Source: Blepharisma stoltei (Eukaryota; Ciliophora; Heterotrichea; Heterotrichida; Blepharismidae). From it: a stretch of DNA of 64,000 nt. The notes under the pieces were generated by a model. The model was not told the DNA's origin. It made no database searches and saw only the letters and a list, made by a program, of their open reading frames with translations. This document shows, piece after piece, positions 10,862 through 21,912 of the stretch. A program made the translations under genes and the position numbers. The stretch covers positions 248,001 to 312,000 of the forward strand of contig CAJZBQ010000039.1 of the NCBI GenBank assembly GCA_914767885.1, read 5' to 3'. Within the stretch, counting starts at the first letter, position 1. The number at the start of each line of letters is the position of its first letter.

Positions 10862-11471
10862 ATGGCTGAAGAAAATACAGATGTAAACTTGTATTTTACT
10901 TCCAGTACTCCAGAAGACAATTCAGATCTGAATTTTGTTTGTCCAACATTTTTGGAAAAGCTATATCAGCATCCATCTCAAAGAGATATGAAAGTGCTTT
11001 TGTTTATTTCTTTGCTTATGATACCATGATTAGCTTCAATTTTAATCATTCTATTTATGGAAAACGATGATAAAAGTATAAAAGTTAGACTTTGGCTTGA
11101 AGTTTTTGCTGTCAGCTCAATTATATATCTAATTTTATATATTGCGATCATGATTTTTTTATCAAAAATATCTAATAAGCCGATGAATTTACTAACCTTA
11201 ATATAGAAATAAAAAATTTTTTAAAATATATCAATTAAAATTAAATCATAAGTAGAGGAAATCCCTATATAAAGGAGTAAATGGATCGTTTTTGGCTCTA
11301 TCATTTTGCTGGAACGTAATAGGGACAGTGTGGATCTGTTTGGATAATGAATGCATAACAATATTTAACCTTAGCTGTAGAGTTGCCTCAGGAATCATTT
11401 TGATATTTCACATTGCTTACTTATTCATAATCATATATGGCTTCAAACTAATGACTTCACAATCGAATTAA
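10862..11471 (+). CDS. Four-TM membrane protein, split by an IES
   Basis: ATG at 10862; block 1 ends near 11190 and block 2 runs from about 11278 to TAA 11469-11471. Predicted TMs: VLLFISLLMIPWLASILIILF, FAVSSIIYLILYIAIMIFL, SFLALSFCWNVIGTVWICL and ASGIILIFHIAYLFIIIYGF. The acidic N-terminus of about 45 residues is probably cytosolic. One Trp is UGA. An AT-rich insert of about 88 bp between TA at 11190 and TA at 11278 contains the in-frame TAG and is best read as an IES. Family not recognised. Confidence 0.6.
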
Positions 11472-11535
11472 TTTTGCTATTAATTCAAAAATTTGATGTA
11501 ATAAATCTAATAGTTTTCTCATAATAATTACACTT

Positions 11536-11827
11536 TTTAAATTTAAAGTTTATTGAATTACTCTAGCATTTTTCAATGCATAAAAGTCCCTTCACTTGAG
11601 GCTCAGCTAAATTAACAGCTCTGAGCAACGGTAGGTGAACCGCCTAACCGTCGAACCGTTAAAGTTAATAAGCCCGTTACGACTTCTCTATCCAGTGCCA
11701 GCACCGACCCTTCTCTTCAAGCCGAGACTCTTAAGAAGTTTCATTTCTCACTAAACTCGGTTTATAGGTCCATCCTGTTTGTGGCAGGAGCTAGGACCTA
11801 ACCCTAACTGACATTTTTAATATTGTG
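11536..11827 (-). mobile_element. SINE-like element, family G, intergenic
   Basis: 292-bp GC-rich block bounded by a perfect 11-bp direct repeat TAATTACACTT (11525-11535 and 11828-11838). On the minus strand the head is ATTAAAAATGTCAG. An inner part contains GGTTCGACGGTTAGG, which resembles a tRNA B box (GGTTCGANNCC), so Pol III origin is possible. A second copy lies at about 38566-38857 in the cyclase gene. Confidence 0.8.
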
Positions 11828-11965
11828 TAATTACACTTAAAACAAAACGATCTTTATGGTAACGCAGATTATCCTACCATAAATCCTGAAACTTTATTTT
11901 ATTATTTAAGACTATTTATTTGAAAAAATAATTTTCATTAAAATTATCAATGGAGTAAATATTAT

Positions 11966-12346
11966 TTAGAATCTAGGCCTATCTTTCTTAGTGTCATAGT
12001 CTGGACGTATCCCACCCCACCTCTTTATTCCTTCTTCTGCATACCATTTCGGGTTTTCTTGGCATTTATTGAACAAGTCCATTTCAAGCTCGCACGCTAA
12101 TAAATTTCCAGAATACTTATAAAAACACTCTCTATAATTATTCATTGGTTCTAAGCAGATAGGCTCAACTTCTTCAACCTTTTCGTAGCATTTTAATAAG
12201 TTTAATGACTCTTTTTGACAAAGCTCTGGACGGTGTTGTCCCATATAGTCTAATTGTCTGCAATCTTCATAGTCATATACTTGTTCTCTGCAAACATCAA
12301 AAGCCCTTTGAGCGTGAAGAATGATTTCATCGACGGGCGAGTACAT
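11966..12346 (-). CDS. NDUFA8: Complex I subunit NDUFA8-like, quadruple CX9C
   Basis: 126-residue protein with four exact CX9C motifs: CREQVYDYEDC, CQKESLNLLKC, CLEPMNNYREC and CELEMDLFNKC. Four CX9C motifs as two coiled-coil-helix-coiled-coil-helix hairpins typify NDUFA8, an intermembrane-space accessory subunit of respiratory complex I imported by the MIA40 relay. The C-terminal KWYAEEGIKRWGGIRPDYD is also like this family. No targeting presequence is seen, as expected for MIA40 substrates. No IES. Confidence 0.8.
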   Translation of the reverse strand: MYSPVDEIILHAQRAFDVCREQVYDYEDCRQLDYMGQHRPELCQKESLNLLKCYEKVEEVEPICLEPMNNYRECFYKYSGNLLACELEMDLFNKCQENPKWYAEEGIKRWGGIRPDYDTKKDRPRF

Positions 12347-12597
12347 ATTTATTATCTATCAATTATATCAATTAATTTTTTATATTTATATTGTTTGATT
12401 TGGCAATACTTTAAGCTTTTATCAATAGTGAATTATTCATAAATAGAGCATATATATCCATATAGATCGGTTTAATGATATTAAGATTTGCTCACCAGCT
12501 TATTTTAAATAGAAAAAAGAAAATAAGCCTGCAATTACCAGATTAAATATAAAATATCTGGGTTTCCTAGCATATTTAGTTGTCTATATAATTCAAA

Positions 12598-15500
12598 ATG
12601 TATGATGAGACCACTGCATCATCAGGATCTGGGGTTTTAAAAGAAAGCGAAGACAATATTATCGCCCAAAATAAGCAAGCTATGGAGCTTCTCCGTAAAG
12701 AAAAGTATGACCACGCTTTATTTTTTCTAAATCAAGCCTTAATTAACGTTCGCTCTCTTAAAAAATCTGACATCAAAGATAAGCTTCTTGCAATAACTTA
12801 TAACAACCTAGGCTGCTTTTTTAGGAGGACTGGGAAACAGCAGCAAGCTCTTGATTATCTATTTAAAGCTGCTGATTTAGAAAAAGCAAAAAAAGCAGAA
12901 GTTGGAGATGTGGCAAGCACACATCTTAATATTTGTGTAATTTTATACAGTTTTTTATTAATTTTTCTCAGTTTTATGTATAATTTGCTTCTAATAAATA
13001 GGATGAATTATTATTTTATAAGAATAATGATATTAAAATAGTATATCTGAAAAAGGAGAACATGAAAGAGCCTTAAGGCATGCATTAAAATCATTATACA
13101 TTTTAAGAGGCAGCTATCCTGCAATCCCTTATCTATTAACTAGCCTTGGAATTGCTTATCATAATGCTGGAATTGAGTATGAGTACTTAAACCAAACAAA
13201 AGATGCCATGGACTGCTTTAAGAAAGGCTTTGATTTGTGCAAAATTAAGCTGGGACTTGATAATGAAATAACAAAAGCACTAAAAAAAAGCTATGAGGAT
13301 GCTAGAAAAGAAGTAAACAGCTGCAAAACATCTGGGCAAGCAAGTTCTGTTACGAGCGGTGCTGCAGATTCTCCACGAGCCAAAAGTGCAAAAAGGTTTA
13401 GAAGCCAAAGCCAAGAAGCAAGCCAGACAAGCTATAAAAGGCCTGTAAAATTTAAATTTAAAACAAGCCCTGAAAGTTATAAGGTGCCAAATAGACATTT
13501 ATTGCCTCATGTAGATATGTCTATGTCTGCTGAAAAAACGCCTAAGCGTGCCTCAACAAAATCTCCACCAAAATCCAGAAAAAATACTTCGCATCAGCCT
13601 AAAAGGAGCAATCCTTTATCCCAACCCTTTAAATTGGAACAAAAAATCCTAAACAAAATTATATTTAAATTTTTCTCTATAAAGATTTTTAAAATTTTAA
13701 AAAAATATAAAATTAAGCAACAGTATTTTGAATTTTAATTTATTTTAATTAAAAAATTAATCGAATCTGTGTGAAAACTGTTTAAACAGCATTCTACTAG
13801 TACCTTTCCATTAAATTAGATCAAAACTAATTTTATAAGAATTCGTGTTTTCATCTTAAATATTTTTTAAAAGCACAATACTTAGAATTATAATTTATTT
13901 TTATGATGAATTAAATCAAAAAAAAAAATCGATTTAGTGCGAAAACTGTTTAAATATAGAATTATATCGTTATTTGCAGATTTTTGAACTCTACCACCTA
14001 AGTGTGGAATTTTTTCCGCGTGTGAAAGAGGATTCCACATGTGAAATCAAAAGGGCTCCACACGTGAAAAACACCTTTTCACACGCGGAAAAAATTCCAC
14101 ACTTATTAAATTAAATCAAAACTAATTTTATAAAATTAGTATTTTCATCAATAAAATTTTTTCTATTGAAAGACAAATTCAATTTCAATTTGTAGAGGGG
14201 TTAAAGTAACAAAGAAATCCAAATATTATCGATGTTTTGTTCCGATTAAATGGGGGAGTTAGCACCATTAAATTATTCCTCAGGCTCCCCTAAGCAAATA
14301 GAAATGAACGCAATTAGACAAAACTTGCCTAAATTCGAAGAAATCAGAACTAAAACCCCAGCGCCCGGAAAAGTTGTCAGAAAAAGAATAGACGCGATCA
14401 AGCACCATCAGCAAGAAAATTTAGCAGCTTCTATTATACAAAATTGGTGGAAAAATCTTTTAAAAAAGAGAAAAGAATTTGAAGAAAGCCTTAAATTAAA
14501 GATAAGGAATGCTGAGATGAGGGCGAGAAAAGCTCTTGAAGAAGCTGAACAGTTAAAGCAGCTTGCAGAAAAGAAAAAAATGAAAAGCTTTAAGAGTTTA
14601 CTTAAAGTACCATTTAAAGAGGAAGAAAAAGCAAAAAATGATAGTAAAATGAGGCCTTTAAGAGAGGAAGAAAAAGCAAAAAATGATCTTAAAAAGAGTC
14701 CTATAAAAGAGGAAACTAATATACATAAAACGGCCACGGCGACCGACCCGTCCTCCCAGTGACGGTAACCTGTGCATATCCGGGCATGGTTTTTGGTGGA
14801 TCCCAGTAGTGATGGGCATAAGCACAGACCCGCTGGTCGTGAATATATTCTTGGGCATTTTCCTGCGACTCCTTTTTCCAGCAGCACCCAAGCCACTGGA
14901 CGCCCGAGATGGAGCAAGGCGACATACCTGCTCAAGCTGCTACTGTGGTCTGCCCCGAATTGCGGAAGCGGTTGAGTTTTTCCTAGAGATGACCTGGAAA
15001 GGCGAGGCTAGTCAACAATCATACGGCGGTCTGCTAAGTTGAAAGGGTCCCGTTAAGGGCGATCTGGCCAGGAGTATGAGGTAGGAGTGGTGTAATAGGG
15101 GTAAAGAGACTGCTTTGGAAATGGTGGTGCTCAGCAACGATCTGCGGACCCAATAGGGCAACCACTACCGAGAAGCCAGGGTTTCGGCATGGGCTCAGAG
15201 GTACCAGAGGTGGAAGTCCATCCTATTTGCTTGGGCCACCATGCAGCCTGACGGCTGCGCAGAATGTCACTCGCAGAAGCAGGGACTTAAAATACCATTT
15301 ATAACTAACTAACTAAAAGAGGAAACTAAAAAAGAGCCCATTAAAAGAGGAAGAAAAAGTTAAAAGCGGAATACTAAAACTTCCTTTAAACAAGGAAGAA
15401 AAAACTAAAAATATTGTGATAAAAAGTCCTTTAAAAGAGGAAGAAAAAGCTAAAAGTCTCATAAAAAAGAGCCCTGATAAGAAAACTCCATTTAAAAAAT

Positions 15501-15730
15501 CAAAATCAGTTACTATTGTTGGCCTACAAGCATGGATTAGAATGTTTTTACAAAGAAGAAGATTTAAAAAATTAAAAAATGCTGCAATTACAATACAGAA
15601 AAATTTAAGGAGATATCAATGCTCAAGACTTTATAAAGAAATTAAAGCTGCTGTGATATATATTCAAAGGTTTTTCAGAATGATAAAAAGAAAAGTTCTT
15701 TTTGACTCAAGAATAAAAATTTTTAAATAA
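12598..15730 (+). CDS. TPR and IQ-motif protein
   Basis: One gene once IESs 12944-13043, 13617-14259 and about 14704-15326 are removed. N-terminal TPR array (EKYDHALFFLNQAL..., NNLGCFFRRTGKQQQALDYL, HLNICVIL|SEKGEHERALRHAL, TSLGIAYHNAG...YLNQTKDAMDCFKKG). Then a basic Ser/Pro-rich linker, an IQ-type helix (ASIIQNWWKNLLKKRKEF), repeats of K-S-P-[IL]-K-E-E-E-K-x-K and two further IQ motifs (GLQAWIRMFLQRRRFKK, AAITIQKNLRRYQ). The last two suggest calmodulin binding, and TPRs suggest a scaffold; similar proteins occur in cilia and cortex. UAG/UAA inside the IESs would truncate the unprocessed germline reading. Confidence 0.8.
12944..13043. other. 100-bp IES in the TPR domain
   Basis: AT-rich, TA at 12944-12945 and 13044-13045. 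Excision gives ICVIL|SEKGEH, a canonical TPR turn; retention runs into TAG. Confidence 0.8.
13617..14259. mobile_element. MITE-like IES with a nested hairpin
   Basis: 643 bp between TA at 13617 and TA at 14260. The ends are related inverted repeats (GGAACAAAA-A/C-ATC on both, right end GGGGGAGTTA). Excision joins SNPL|APLNYSSGSPK. Inside, 14003-14104 is an inverted repeat whose arms include GGAATTTTTTCCGCGTGTG. Confidence 0.85.
14720..15313 (+). mobile_element. SINE-like element, family C, in the TPR/IQ gene
   Basis: 594-bp GC-rich insert with a perfect 16-bp target duplication TAAAAGAGGAAACTAA (14704-14719, 15314-15329), head ATAAAACGGCCACGGCGACC and a 3' tail of CTAA repeats. It shares the core hairpin CCGAGAAGCCAGGGTTTCGG (near 15170) with other copies. 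Inserts with variable-length duplications and a short tandem-repeat tail point to LINE-type retrotransposition. It codes for no protein. Confidence 0.85.
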
Positions 15731-15763
15731 ATGTTAAATTTTTCGAAAGTTTATAAAAGAAAT

Positions 15764-18700
15764 TTATTTCGGTGATTCATTTCCTGCAGAATTTTTAATT
15801 TTTTTCTTAATTTTTCCTTTATTCCAAATCCCTTCATATGAGTTTCCATTATCAAAGCTCATCCTACCAGCTCCATGCTTTAATCCATTTAATCATTCTC
15901 CCTCATATTGGTCTCTATTTGTCCAATAATAAGTCCCAAAACCATTAAAAGCATCATCTTTAAACTGCCCGTGATAAATTTCTCCATTTGCAAATGTTAG
16001 AGTTCCTGCCCCGTTTTTCTTTTCGTTCACGAACTCTCCATCATATACATCTCGATTTAAATAAAAATAAACTCCACAAGATTTTAAGCCATTTAGCCAT
16101 TTTCCATCAAAAACTTCTCCATTGTTATAGGTAATCTTGCCTTGTCCATCAAATTTATTATTTTTAAAACTGCCTTCATATATACCTAATGATGAATCTT
16201 TTAAGATTCCTGATCCTTCCATACAATTGTTGACTCAATCCCCATTATAAAAATTTCCATTTATATATTGGTATACTCCTGGACCATTCTTTTTCCCATC
16301 AATTCAGCTGCCTTTGTAGGTGTTTCCATTTTTATAAGTATAATTACCATTTTCACCATGAAATAAGCCGTCTTTTATAGATCCCTGATATGAGTCTCCA
16401 TTTCTAAGTTTCAAATTGCCACAGCCATTAGGTAAATCATTTAGCCAGTCTCCTTCATATTGCAATCACTCTCCTTCTTTGCATTTTATCAGCCCTTGCC
16501 CATGTTTTTTACCTTTTTTAAAGGTTCCTTTATATTTATCTCCATTTTCGTAGTGTATTTCCCCTTTTCCACTATACAATTGATTTTTGAAATTTCCTTT
16601 ATAAATAAGTTTATATCTCTTTTCTACTTCATTCAATATACAAAAGTTTCCAGGCCCTGTCATATTGCCATTCACCCAAACTCCATCAAATCGTTTTCCG
16701 TCATTTAAAACGATGCTTCCAATGCCATGTCTAGCATTATCTACAAAATTCCCTTCAAAACTGCCATTTTCGTCCTGGTAAATTCCATAGCCATTTTTCA
16801 TATCATCTTTTCATTCTCCATCATAAATTTCTCCTGTTGCCAAAGTGAGTTTACCTTTACCCTCTTTTTTATTATAATTTCAAAATCCTTCGTACTTGTC
16901 TCCATTTTCATAAATTATGGTCCCTTCTCCATGAAAAGCATCATCTATAGCGCCTTTCTTAAGATGGCGCGCAATGCGCCATCACCGGGCCATGTCGGGA
17001 GAGGGTTCTCCACGAGGAATGATTCCACGTGTGAAACCCTCTTTTTCCACGAGCCAAAAAGAGGGTTCCACACGTGGAACCATTCCTCGTGGAGAACCCT
17101 CTCCCGACATGGCCCGGTGATGGCGCATTGCGCGCCATCTTAAGAAAGGCGCTATACAAAATCCCCACAATATTTGCTGCAATTTGAAAAAGTCAATGTC
17201 CCTTTTCCATTTTTCTTGTCATTTTGAAACTGTCCTTCGTATCTGTCTCCATCATTGTTAACAAAAATACCTCACCCACATCTTAAGTTATTTTCATATT
17301 CTCCATCATAAAACGCCCCGCTTTTTTCAGTAAATTTTCCTTTTCCGTTTCTTATATCATCTTTATACTCCCCTTCGTAGGTTAAGTTATGGTTAATTAA
17401 AGACACGCGTTAGCTATATTGGTGAAGCAGTCACCAAAGAACTTCCATACGGAAGGTTCAATCGCTTTTCACTCCAACCCAGCAAAAAACAGGTGCCACT
17501 TCCGGCACCTTCTGTCTCCTCCTTGCCTTGCAGCTTCAGTCTTGAGTGCTTATGGATTTCTGCGGCCCTGCTATAGGCAATTGGAGTAGCTTGACTCCAT
17601 GGATTTTTTGAGTCTGTCAGGTGTCGAAGTGCCTTCCTTCAACAGCTACATGAAAAGACTACTTCCTGATGGTCTGGACCGAAACCCCCAGTTTCTCGGT
17701 AGAGGAATGCCCATGGGTCTCGGATCCAAAGGACATTCCCGGGCACCTCTATTTCCAGCCGCAGGAAAGCAGCCAAAACCTATCCGGATATATATCTCTT
17801 GAGTCTGCATTTGATTCTGGACTTGGAGTTCATCCAGTTCGCCGTCGCCATAAGGTTTGGGCTGTTGCGCCAAGAGGGCAGATTGGCACGTGCCACCATT
17901 TTAATGTTTTCCTTTCATAGGTATCCCCATTTTTCCAAATTAATTTTCCATATCCATTTCTCTTACTGCGCCATTATCAACAAACAAAACTATTAAAAAA
18001 ATTGCTATTTTGGGGAATTAATTCCTCTTAAGCAAAATAGTTTTAATATAAATTTTTGGTATAAAATATTTTGATATGTAATATCTCCAAGCGATTCTAT
18101 TTAATTTAAAGCGTATTAGTCTTAAATTAAATTAGATTTTTAAATATTTTTTTTTTAAAAATTAATCTTGGCTAGCAAGCAAGATTTTTTCGCTCGCCAA
18201 AGGGAAGAATTATGATTTTTTCAGTTTCCATAATAACAATCATTTTCCGACAATCCTGGATAAATATATTCACAGGTTCCACATAAAGGAGTATTTGACC
18301 TATCATAAAACTCATAAATTTTATTGCAGAGGTTTTCAATTATTTCTATATCGATCATAGGTAAAACGGGCTTTACGAAATTCTTTTCATAGTCTATCTC
18401 ATAGTTTTTCATTTCATTTAATATAGCTTGATGATCAGATCTAATAAAAGCATCAAGACCACAGTAAGCGTAGGTTGTTGAGCATTTATCAATGCGATTT
18501 AGCTTGCTAATTAATGTATTGTAGTGATAATTTAGCTTGGTTAGTGCTTTTAAAGAGAGTTCGAGAGTTGATGTTATACTTGAAAGGGCTTGGAGAAGTT
18601 CTTTTTCTAACTCCCTCTTTAAGACAGAGCTAAACCATTGGAAAATAATTATTTTTGGGAATTAACCCTCTTTTAAGCCAAAAAAAGTCATCTTTTATAC

Positions 18701-19064
18701 AGAGTATTTTTATATATAATTAATAAATTTATTAATGCTTGACAGCTTGCATTCTTAAATATAAATAAACCTTTGTATTTTTCTTTTCAAAAAACTTGCG
18801 AATTAAGATCTTTTATGATTTTAATATAAATGAGGTGGGAAGTAAGGAGTTTTTAAATTTATTGAGGCGAATTTTCATATCAGTCAAAATCTGAAGGAAA
18901 TTTTTTTTATCAGATTGGTCAACTATAACAAAGAAGGGGATCAGTTTGTGAGGATTCTCCAAGAACTTATGCTCATGCTTTTTACAAGAAAAGCATGTTT
19001 TGCTGCATAAGCAATATAATTCAGCATAATCATTGCAGTTAGAAGCTGAACATCTTGGATGCAT
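15764..19064 (-). CDS. B-box zinc-finger / MORN-repeat protein
   Basis: ATG at 19064 (MHPRCSASNC), stop TAA 15764-15766. After removing four IESs the frame is continuous: an N-terminal B-box-like cysteine/histidine module (C-x-LYCLCSKTCFSCKKHEH...PHKLIP), a helical middle region, then about 15 MORN repeats of the form Y-x-G-x-W-x-x-x-x-x-x-G-x-G. The first is YYGNWKNHKRNGYGKLIWKN, made by joining across IES 17964-18210. Several repeat tryptophans are UGA. MORN proteins usually tether to membranes or cortical cytoskeleton. It is divergent from the B-box/propeller gene at 19142 with a 77-bp gap and convergent with the TPR/IQ gene with a 33-bp gap. Confidence 0.88.
16946..17154. mobile_element. 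Near-perfect palindromic IES (hairpin MITE)
   Basis: 209 bp whose halves are inverted copies over about 95 bp each, with a short loop around 17045. Outer ends TATAGCGCCTTTCTTAAG. The arms contain CCACGTGTG/CACACGTGG. TA-bounded; excision gives GDFV|DDAFHGEG in the MORN frame. It has no gene. As single-stranded DNA or RNA it would form a very stable hairpin. Confidence 0.92.
17378..17917 (-). mobile_element. SINE-like element, family E, in the MORN gene
   Basis: 540-bp GC-rich insert. The minus-strand head is ACATTAAAATGGTGGCACG. Core hairpin CCGAGAAACTGGGGGTTTCGG is near 17680; the tail ends GCGTGTCTTTAA. Imperfect target duplication ACCTATGAAAGG/ACCTACGAAGG. Excision at the TA inside it restores NGDTY|EGEYKDD. 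Confidence 0.85.
17964..18210. mobile_element. Class A-like MITE as IES
   Basis: 247 bp, TA-bounded. The left end carries AACAAAACTATTAAAAAAAT, matching the subterminal class A sequence AACAAAACCATTAGAAAAAT. Excision completes a MORN repeat. Confidence 0.85.
18608..18842. mobile_element. Class A-like MITE as IES
   Basis: 235 bp, ends TAACTCCCTCTTTAAG and GAGGTGGGAAGTAA. Excision joins FKNSL|EKELLQAL in the B-box/MORN gene. Confidence 0.85.
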
Positions 19065-19141
19065 GATTACGTATTATATAAGCTATTTATTTAATAAAAT
19101 TATAAATTTCTATTTAATTATTGTATATGTGCAATAGTTAA

Positions 19142-21912
19142 ATGACTGAAAAAATTATATGCTTTATGCCTTCATGCAAAGGTCAAGTAAAATTTTCTTG
19201 TAGCTGCACAGCTCCAGAAACAATGATGTGCAAAGACCATAAAAGTAGCCATCTAAAAGCCAGCAATTTACACAAGATACAAAGTTTTTCAGTAGGAAAA
19301 GAAAAAATTCTCAAATGCTTACTCCCCCCCTCCGTGAGTGAAAAAAAAAATTTTGTTCACTCACGGAGGGGGTTAAATTTTTTTTTTTTTAAAAAATTTA
19401 TATATATAAATTTTATAAAAAATATTTTTTTTCGAAATTTAAAAAAATCCTAATTCGCAAAAATTGGAAAGCAAATTTAATTTAATTTATAAAATTTATT
19501 TTTAAAAAGCAATTCGTTTAAAATTAAACAGAATTAGCTCTAGATTTCATTATTCTAATTACCATTTATATATCAATTTTTTTTTCCATAAACAATTTTT
19601 GTTCACTCACGGAGGGTGGGTTTTTGGGCAAAAAATAGCGATTTTTCTAATGGTTTTGTTCACTCACGGAGGGGGGGGAGTTAAATAAAGAGAAATCATT
19701 AATGATAGAAATGAAAAATAGTTTGAGATTATATTATTAATTACTTACATCAACTATGGGCCGCCTTCATCCACTATTTCGCTTTCTTTGCATGAAAGGT
19801 CTGGTAGGCTGCCAGGCCAGCCTGCTTTGATTGCAATTGCAGCACACTTGAGAAAGATGCTACCTCTTCAATGGATAATAGATTGCTACTTTCTTCACCA
19901 TTGTTTGCACAGAAAATTCAAAAAAAGATTCTCTGCTATCTTTGGGTAAAACTGATAAACTTGAAGACCAGGATGTATCTCCTGGCCTCACACTGGAGAA
20001 GTCCGATTGGCATAAGCATCGCCTGTATGCTCATCTGAGCTTCCCTTTCCCATGGGATAAATCCAACTCTCAGGCCCCACACAATGTTGGAATTGCTTAC
20101 CTAGCATAGCTGTCCATTACTGGGTTGGCAAATTTACCAGACATCATTAAAAATGTGCTTTGAGAGTTCATAGTCGGGAGGCCCAGGCTGAGAAGCCATA
20201 TTTAATTATGAAACTACTTTGACAAAAAGTCTTAAAGAGTCCCCACAAGACATGCTCCGAACAAAATTAGGTCAGTTGGAAGCAAGTATAAATCGAATTG
20301 ACGAAATAATTTCAGATTTTGATAAAGGAGAAATCTACATAGAAAATAAACCTTCAGCAAGAGAAATCATTAAAACAGAAGTAAACGAAAATAAAGATTA
20401 CTTGGCGAATTTAATTATGAAAGAAAAAACCTCCCAAATTCGCAAGTATATTCAAAAGCATTCATCTTCAATTATAAATGACCCTAATCAGCACAGTCAA
20501 GCTCGATCTGAACTTCTTGAGATTTCTACTTTCGACCAATATGACAGATATATATTTTCAAAAATTAATTCAAATACCATCATTTATTTATCATATACAA
20601 ATTTTGCCAATAAATGTGAAAAAATTCAATTATTATTAGACAAGTTACTCCTAAAAATTCATAATCGTAGATATCATGATCTTCTTACAATAGATTTCAA
20701 CTATCTTTATAATGCTACAGAAACTATGAATGGAACAGAGCTTTATATTTATGATATAGGTTCTGATATAATAACAACTACAATATTAATAAAAATTAGA
20801 TCCTATGATAAGCCAGTGTTAGAAAGAGTAACAAACCTTATCAAAATTTCAAACTCAAGCTTACTCATAATAGGGCCTCTTAAAGACTGCTACAACGTGC
20901 TATTGATGGATTTAAAGACTAAACTGACCAGAGAGCTGATTAGTTTTGCTAACCAAAACAGATTGTACGGTAGAAGTGGTAGATTTATTTTTTATGAAAA
21001 TTGCTTGTATCAGTTTGGAGACCTCTGGAGTCCTGGCTGCATGAAATATGACATAGTCAGAAAGAGATGATCCAGTCTAACTTTTCCACCATTAAATAAT
21101 AAATTATCTCTAGCCCTTTATAAGAGCTGTATCCTAGTGTCTGATTATCAAAGCTCTAGCCTGTATTTATATGATCTTATTATTGAGAATTATTCAGTAA
21201 TTGACTACTTTGAAAATATACCAGCACAGAAATTTATTTTTACTGATAATGTAAGGGTTTTTCTGTGAATGCAGAACAGCTTCATTTAAGAAACATTTAA
21301 AAATGGAGCAGGCTGAAATGCCCTGCTCCGGGTTTTTCCCCAGTTTGGGTGGTCTTACAAGTCGCCTGGGAAAAGATTTAGGTCGCACTGGTGCCAAGGA
21401 CTTTCCCAGGAGTTTTTTCTGCTTCGGCTTTTTCTCCTGGCTGCGTGGCAGAGATGACTTTAGACCTCGTGAACAGAAGGTCGTTGGGAACAACAAAAGC
21501 CTACTCTTGTAGGAGAACAGGTAGTGAAATCCTGAAAAGGAGAGTAAAGAATAATCAAATCTCCCCTGGAAGAGTTGTCGGAAGAAAATCTCTGGAACTT
21601 CACCGGCGTGGTGACGGACCCACTACGTCACCATTTTTAGTGGCCAATATGGTGGATCATTTGGCTCTTAAACTAACTAATCCTAATACACTTTACCTTA
21701 GCTTCATTTATGAAAGTGAAGAAAATAACCTATTTAAATGAAATATCATTGGTAATAGTGATTTTGGAATTAGTGAAACACCTTGTGAAATCACATTTAC
21801 TAACTATATGGGGAATATTTATGCAAGCTTTGCTGCAAGATCACAAATGTTTTGATATAAATTTAATATGGCAAAAAAAGAAATGGAGTTAATTCGCAAA
21901 GAAATATTGTAG
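19142..21912 (+). CDS. B-box zinc-finger / beta-propeller protein
   Basis: ATG at 19142. The N-terminal B-box-like module (CFMPSCKGQVKFSCSC...MMCKDHKSSHLK...NLHKIQSF) resembles that of the divergent MORN gene. A helical linker follows (MLRTKLGQLEASINRIDEII...), then kelch-like propeller blades (NGTELYIYDIGSD, NCLYQFGDLWSPGCMKYDIVRKRWSSLTFPPL, SCILVSDYQSSSLYLYDL). IESs at 19320-19681, about 19726-20206 and 21287-21708 must be removed; the last junction reads MQNSFI|YESEENNLF. Stop TAG 21910-21912. UGA encodes Trp at the blade motif KRW. Role unknown. Confidence 0.82.
19320..19681. mobile_element. Class A MITE, full-length reference copy
   Basis: 362 bp between TA at 19320 and 19682. Terminal CTCCCCCCCTCCGTGAGTGA followed by its own inverted copy, an AT-rich centre with GCAATTCGTTTAAAATTAAA, then two more GTTCACTCACGGAGG blocks. 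Excision gives KILKCL|NKEKS. Confidence 0.9.
19726..20206. mobile_element. SINE-like insert in the B-box/propeller gene
   Basis: About 480 bp, much GC-richer than its flanks, no open frame. TTAATTA occurs on both sides as a possible target duplication. Several TA pairs give in-frame junctions near LRL|...NYETTLT, so the exact ends are uncertain. Confidence 0.7.
21289..21699 (+). mobile_element. SINE-like element with perfect 11-bp duplication
   Basis: 411-bp insert, head TTTAAAAATGGAGCAGG, flanked by AGCTTCATTTA at 21278-21288 and 21700-21710. The TA ends the duplication, so IES excision (21287-21708) regenerates the uninterrupted codons. Confidence 0.88.

Noticed and set aside
11570-11800. 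Possible genuine tRNA gene
   Set aside because: Only B-box-like sequence is present; no cloverleaf can be drawn, and the block has a target duplication like a transposed element.
14408-15042. Overlapping frames on both strands
   Set aside because: Non-coding SINE-like element. Its GC richness lowers stop frequency, and other copies do not preserve these frames.
14730-15300. Bacterial contamination or horizontal transfer of GC-rich islands
   Set aside because: The islands have target duplications, tandem-repeat tails and multiple related copies, which fits endogenous retro-elements.
16959-17182. Nearly identical short frames on opposite strands
   Set aside because: Direct consequence of the perfect palindrome.
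17599-17920. Several short frames in the GC-rich block of the MORN gene
   Set aside because: Inside a family E element. The homologous copy at 53668 has indels that break each frame.
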